The translations under genes were made by a program, and so were the position numbers. A DNA stretch of 6,943 nt from Gammaproteobacteria bacterium (GTDB lineage: Bacteria > Pseudomonadota > Gammaproteobacteria > Ga0077536), in assembly GCA_003540955.1 (NCBI GenBank), contig DPMX01000110.1:1-6943 (forward strand), in the 5' to 3' direction. The notes below the pieces were generated by a model. The model saw nothing but the letters and a program-made list of their open reading frames with translations. It ran no database searches and had not been told where the DNA came from. Of the stretch, positions 5,526-6,943 are shown piece by piece. Position 1 is the stretch's first letter, and each line of letters starts with the position of its first letter.

Positions 5526-6612
5526 TCGATCAAGTTTGTTGGTGCGGCTGCATATTGATCCGCAATTATTAAGCGGCGCTCTGATATTGTGCGGTTTGGG
5601 ATTAGTAGTCCTCTATAGTGCAGGTGATCAATCCATGGATGTAATGGTGCGCCAAACAATAAGGATGTGTATTGGTATTGTCACTATGATTCTTGTCGCA
5701 CAAATTAGTCCGGCACGACTAGCTCGGTGGGCGCCGTTCCTATATGTTTTTGGTATCCTATTGTTGTTCGCAGTTTTCTTGTTTGGTACCGGACGTAGCG
5801 CTAATCGATGGCTACATCTAGGGATCGTGCAGTTCCAACCTTCAGAAATTATGAAGATCGCTGTTCCAGTAACAGTAGCGTGGTTTCTTTTTGATAAAGT
5901 TTTACCTCCTAATTTGCGAACCATTATTGTCTCGATGCTATTAGTTTTGGTTCCAGGGTTTTTGATAATTCAACAGCCGGATTTGGGTACAGCATTGTTA
6001 GTAATGGCAGCCGGGTTGTTTACTTTATTTTTTGCAGGAATAAGTTGGCGCTGGATTTTTTCTGCGGCCGGTGTCGGATTGATCATAGCACCACTTGGGT
6101 GGTTCCTACTTCACGACTACCAGCGGCAGCGTGTTCTCACGCTATTCGATCCGCAGCGGGATCCTTTGGGAAGCGGGTACCATATTATTCAGGCTACTAT
6201 CGCAGTTGGTTCTGGTGGTATTTCAGGAAAAGGATGGTTGCGTGGAACCCAATCTCATCTAGAGTTTTTGCCCGAACGCGCGACAGATTTTATCTTCGCC
6301 GTATATTGTGAGGAATTCGGATTTATTGGTGTGATTGTTATGTTGGCAGCTTACGCAATGGTTCTTGCACGAAGTTTACGCATCGCTTTGAGCGCACAGG
6401 ACAGTTTTGGCCGCCTGTTGGCTGCGAGTTTAACGATGACATTATTTATCTATGTCTTCGTCAACATGGGGATGGTAACTGGGCAGCTGCCGGTTGTGGG
6501 TATTCCTTTACCGCTTGTTAGCTATGGCGGAACATCCTTAGTGACTATCTTAGCCGGTTTGGGTATCCTGATGTCGATTCATACTCACAAACGATTTATC
6601 GTTTATAGTTGA
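5518..6612 (+). CDS. rodA: RodA, SEDS-family peptidoglycan glycosyltransferase
   Basis: This polytopic enzyme polymerises lipid II into glycan strands in complex with PBP2 (also named mrdB in E. coli). It has 364 residues against 370 in E. coli, with about ten membrane segments. Hallmarks are NRWLHLGIVQFQPSEIMK (96-113), QPDLGTALL (153-161), HDYQRQRVLTLFDPQRDPLG (199-218), GKGWLRGTQ (237-245), LEFLPERATDFIFAV (248-262) with D257 matching the essential periplasmic aspartate of RodA, and the C-terminal PVVGIPLPLVSYGG (325-338). ATG 5518 is preferred over ATG 5512 and TTG 5503 because GGA (5510-5512) sits five bases before it, while the others lack a ribosome site. It overlaps the end of mrdA by eight bases, which suits equal production of the two partner enzymes. 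Confidence 0.97.
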   Translation: MDSRSSLLVRLHIDPQLLSGALILCGLGLVVLYSAGDQSMDVMVRQTIRMCIGIVTMILVAQISPARLARWAPFLYVFGILLLFAVFLFGTGRSANRWLHLGIVQFQPSEIMKIAVPVTVAWFLFDKVLPPNLRTIIVSMLLVLVPGFLIIQQPDLGTALLVMAAGLFTLFFAGISWRWIFSAAGVGLIIAPLGWFLLHDYQRQRVLTLFDPQRDPLGSGYHIIQATIAVGSGGISGKGWLRGTQSHLEFLPERATDFIFAVYCEEFGFIGVIVMLAAYAMVLARSLRIALSAQDSFGRLLAASLTMTLFIYVFVNMGMVTGQLPVVGIPLPLVSYGGTSLVTILAGLGILMSIHTHKRFIVYS

Positions 6613-6621
6613 GCAATTTAT

Positions 6622-6633
6622 GGAGTTTTATTG
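6622..6633 (+). promoter_or_regulatory. mltB ribosome site favouring a TTG start
   Basis: GGAG (6622-6625) is five bases before TTG 6631 but 14 bases before the in-frame ATG 6640. Spacing therefore favours TTG. An out-of-frame ATG at 6620 opens only four codons and is ignored. Confidence 0.55.
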
Positions 6634-6943
6634 ATATTTATGTTTAACAAGGTTGCTGGGATATCGATAGGTTTGATTTTCTGTTCTTCGGTCGCCTACG
6701 GAGGAGAACTGGATGCACAGGCGGTTGGCGCATTTGTTACTGAGATAGTGCAAGAACACAATTTCGATAGGCGGGAGGTGGCCAAAACTCTTCAGGAAGC
6801 GAAGCGTTCTGACCGAACCTTGATGGCCATGAGTCGACCTCCAGAGAAGGCGAAACCCTGGTATAAATATAGAAAACATTTCCTTACACAAGAGCGAATC
6901 AATGCAGGTGTTGAGTTTTGGGGTTTGAACGCCAAGACATTAA
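6631..6943 (+). CDS. mltB: MltB-type lytic murein transglycosylase (N-terminal part, cut by window edge)
   Basis: This periplasmic enzyme cleaves the MurNAc-GlcNAc bond of peptidoglycan with formation of 1,6-anhydroMurNAc. About 104 residues are visible from TTG 6631 (101 from ATG 6640). A signal peptide is evident: hydrophobic IFMFNKVAGISIGLIFCSSVAYG, probably cut after AYG by signal peptidase I (split here as FNKVAGISIG and LIFCSSVAYG). The only Cys is preceded by LIF, a poor lipobox, so a soluble form is more likely than the lipoprotein of E. coli. The mature start matches the family: FVTEIVQEHNFDRREV, then KPWYKYRKHFLTQERINAG and VEFWGLNAKTL. The catalytic Glu and the rest lie beyond the window. 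It is 18 bases after rodA with no terminator, so it is in the same operon. Confidence 0.9.
   Translation, partial: MIFMFNKVAGISIGLIFCSSVAYGGELDAQAVGAFVTEIVQEHNFDRREVAKTLQEAKRSDRTLMAMSRPPEKAKPWYKYRKHFLTQERINAGVEFWGLNAKTL

Noticed and set aside
1..6943. CRISPR arrays, insertion sequences, phage genes or a novel defence-type system.
   Set aside because: No spaced repeats, terminal inverted repeats, transposase motifs or unfamiliar gene clusters are seen. Every long gene is a housekeeping family member.

Overview
The window is a cell-shape (Rod/elongasome) locus from a gammaproteobacterium. It reads leftward into gatC-gatA and rightward through mreB, mreC, mreD, mrdA (PBP2), rodA and the start of mltB. 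MreB, MreC, MreD, PBP2 and RodA all align well, from memory, with the E. coli and Pseudomonas proteins. The divergent gatC/mreB junction is known from pseudomonads and xanthomonads. The uninterrupted mreBCD-mrdA-rodA-mltB order is, as I recall it, typical of Xanthomonadales/Chromatiales-type genomes rather than Escherichia or Pseudomonas. Base composition is intermediate (roughly half GC by eye). GatCAB genes imply that the organism makes Asn-tRNA or Gln-tRNA by transamidation. The species cannot be fixed from this window.

Layout: 1-380 is gatA (minus, N-terminal part only) and 390-677 is gatC (minus). 678-951 is a divergent control region that also holds a candidate 31-codon leader ORF (857-952), whose stop overlaps the mreB start. 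mreB is 952-1998. 1999-2270 is an unusually long spacer with no convincing gene. mreC is 2271-3143, mreD 3140-3625, mrdA 3657-5525, rodA 5518-6612 and mltB 6631 to the window edge. From mreC onward the genes overlap or lie within about 30 bases of each other with no terminator, so they probably share one transcript. mreB may be partly uncoupled from them by the 272-base spacer.

How they work together: MreB filaments on the inner membrane organise the MreC/MreD/RodA/PBP2 complex. RodA polymerises lipid II into glycan, PBP2 crosslinks it, MreC switches PBP2 on, and MreD modulates this. MltB cuts glycan strands to allow insertion or turnover.

The genes are conventional, and I see no novel multi-gene system. 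The points worth a second look are about expression. First, there is a small ORF with a good ribosome site, partly inside a potential hairpin, that ends on the mreB start codon (TGATG). Second, mreC has no ATG/GTG/TTG where homology places its first codon; an ATC sits there instead. Third, mltB is probably started from TTG and lacks a clear lipobox. Fourth, the PBP2 zinc site appears intact in a Cys-Asp-His-Cys form.
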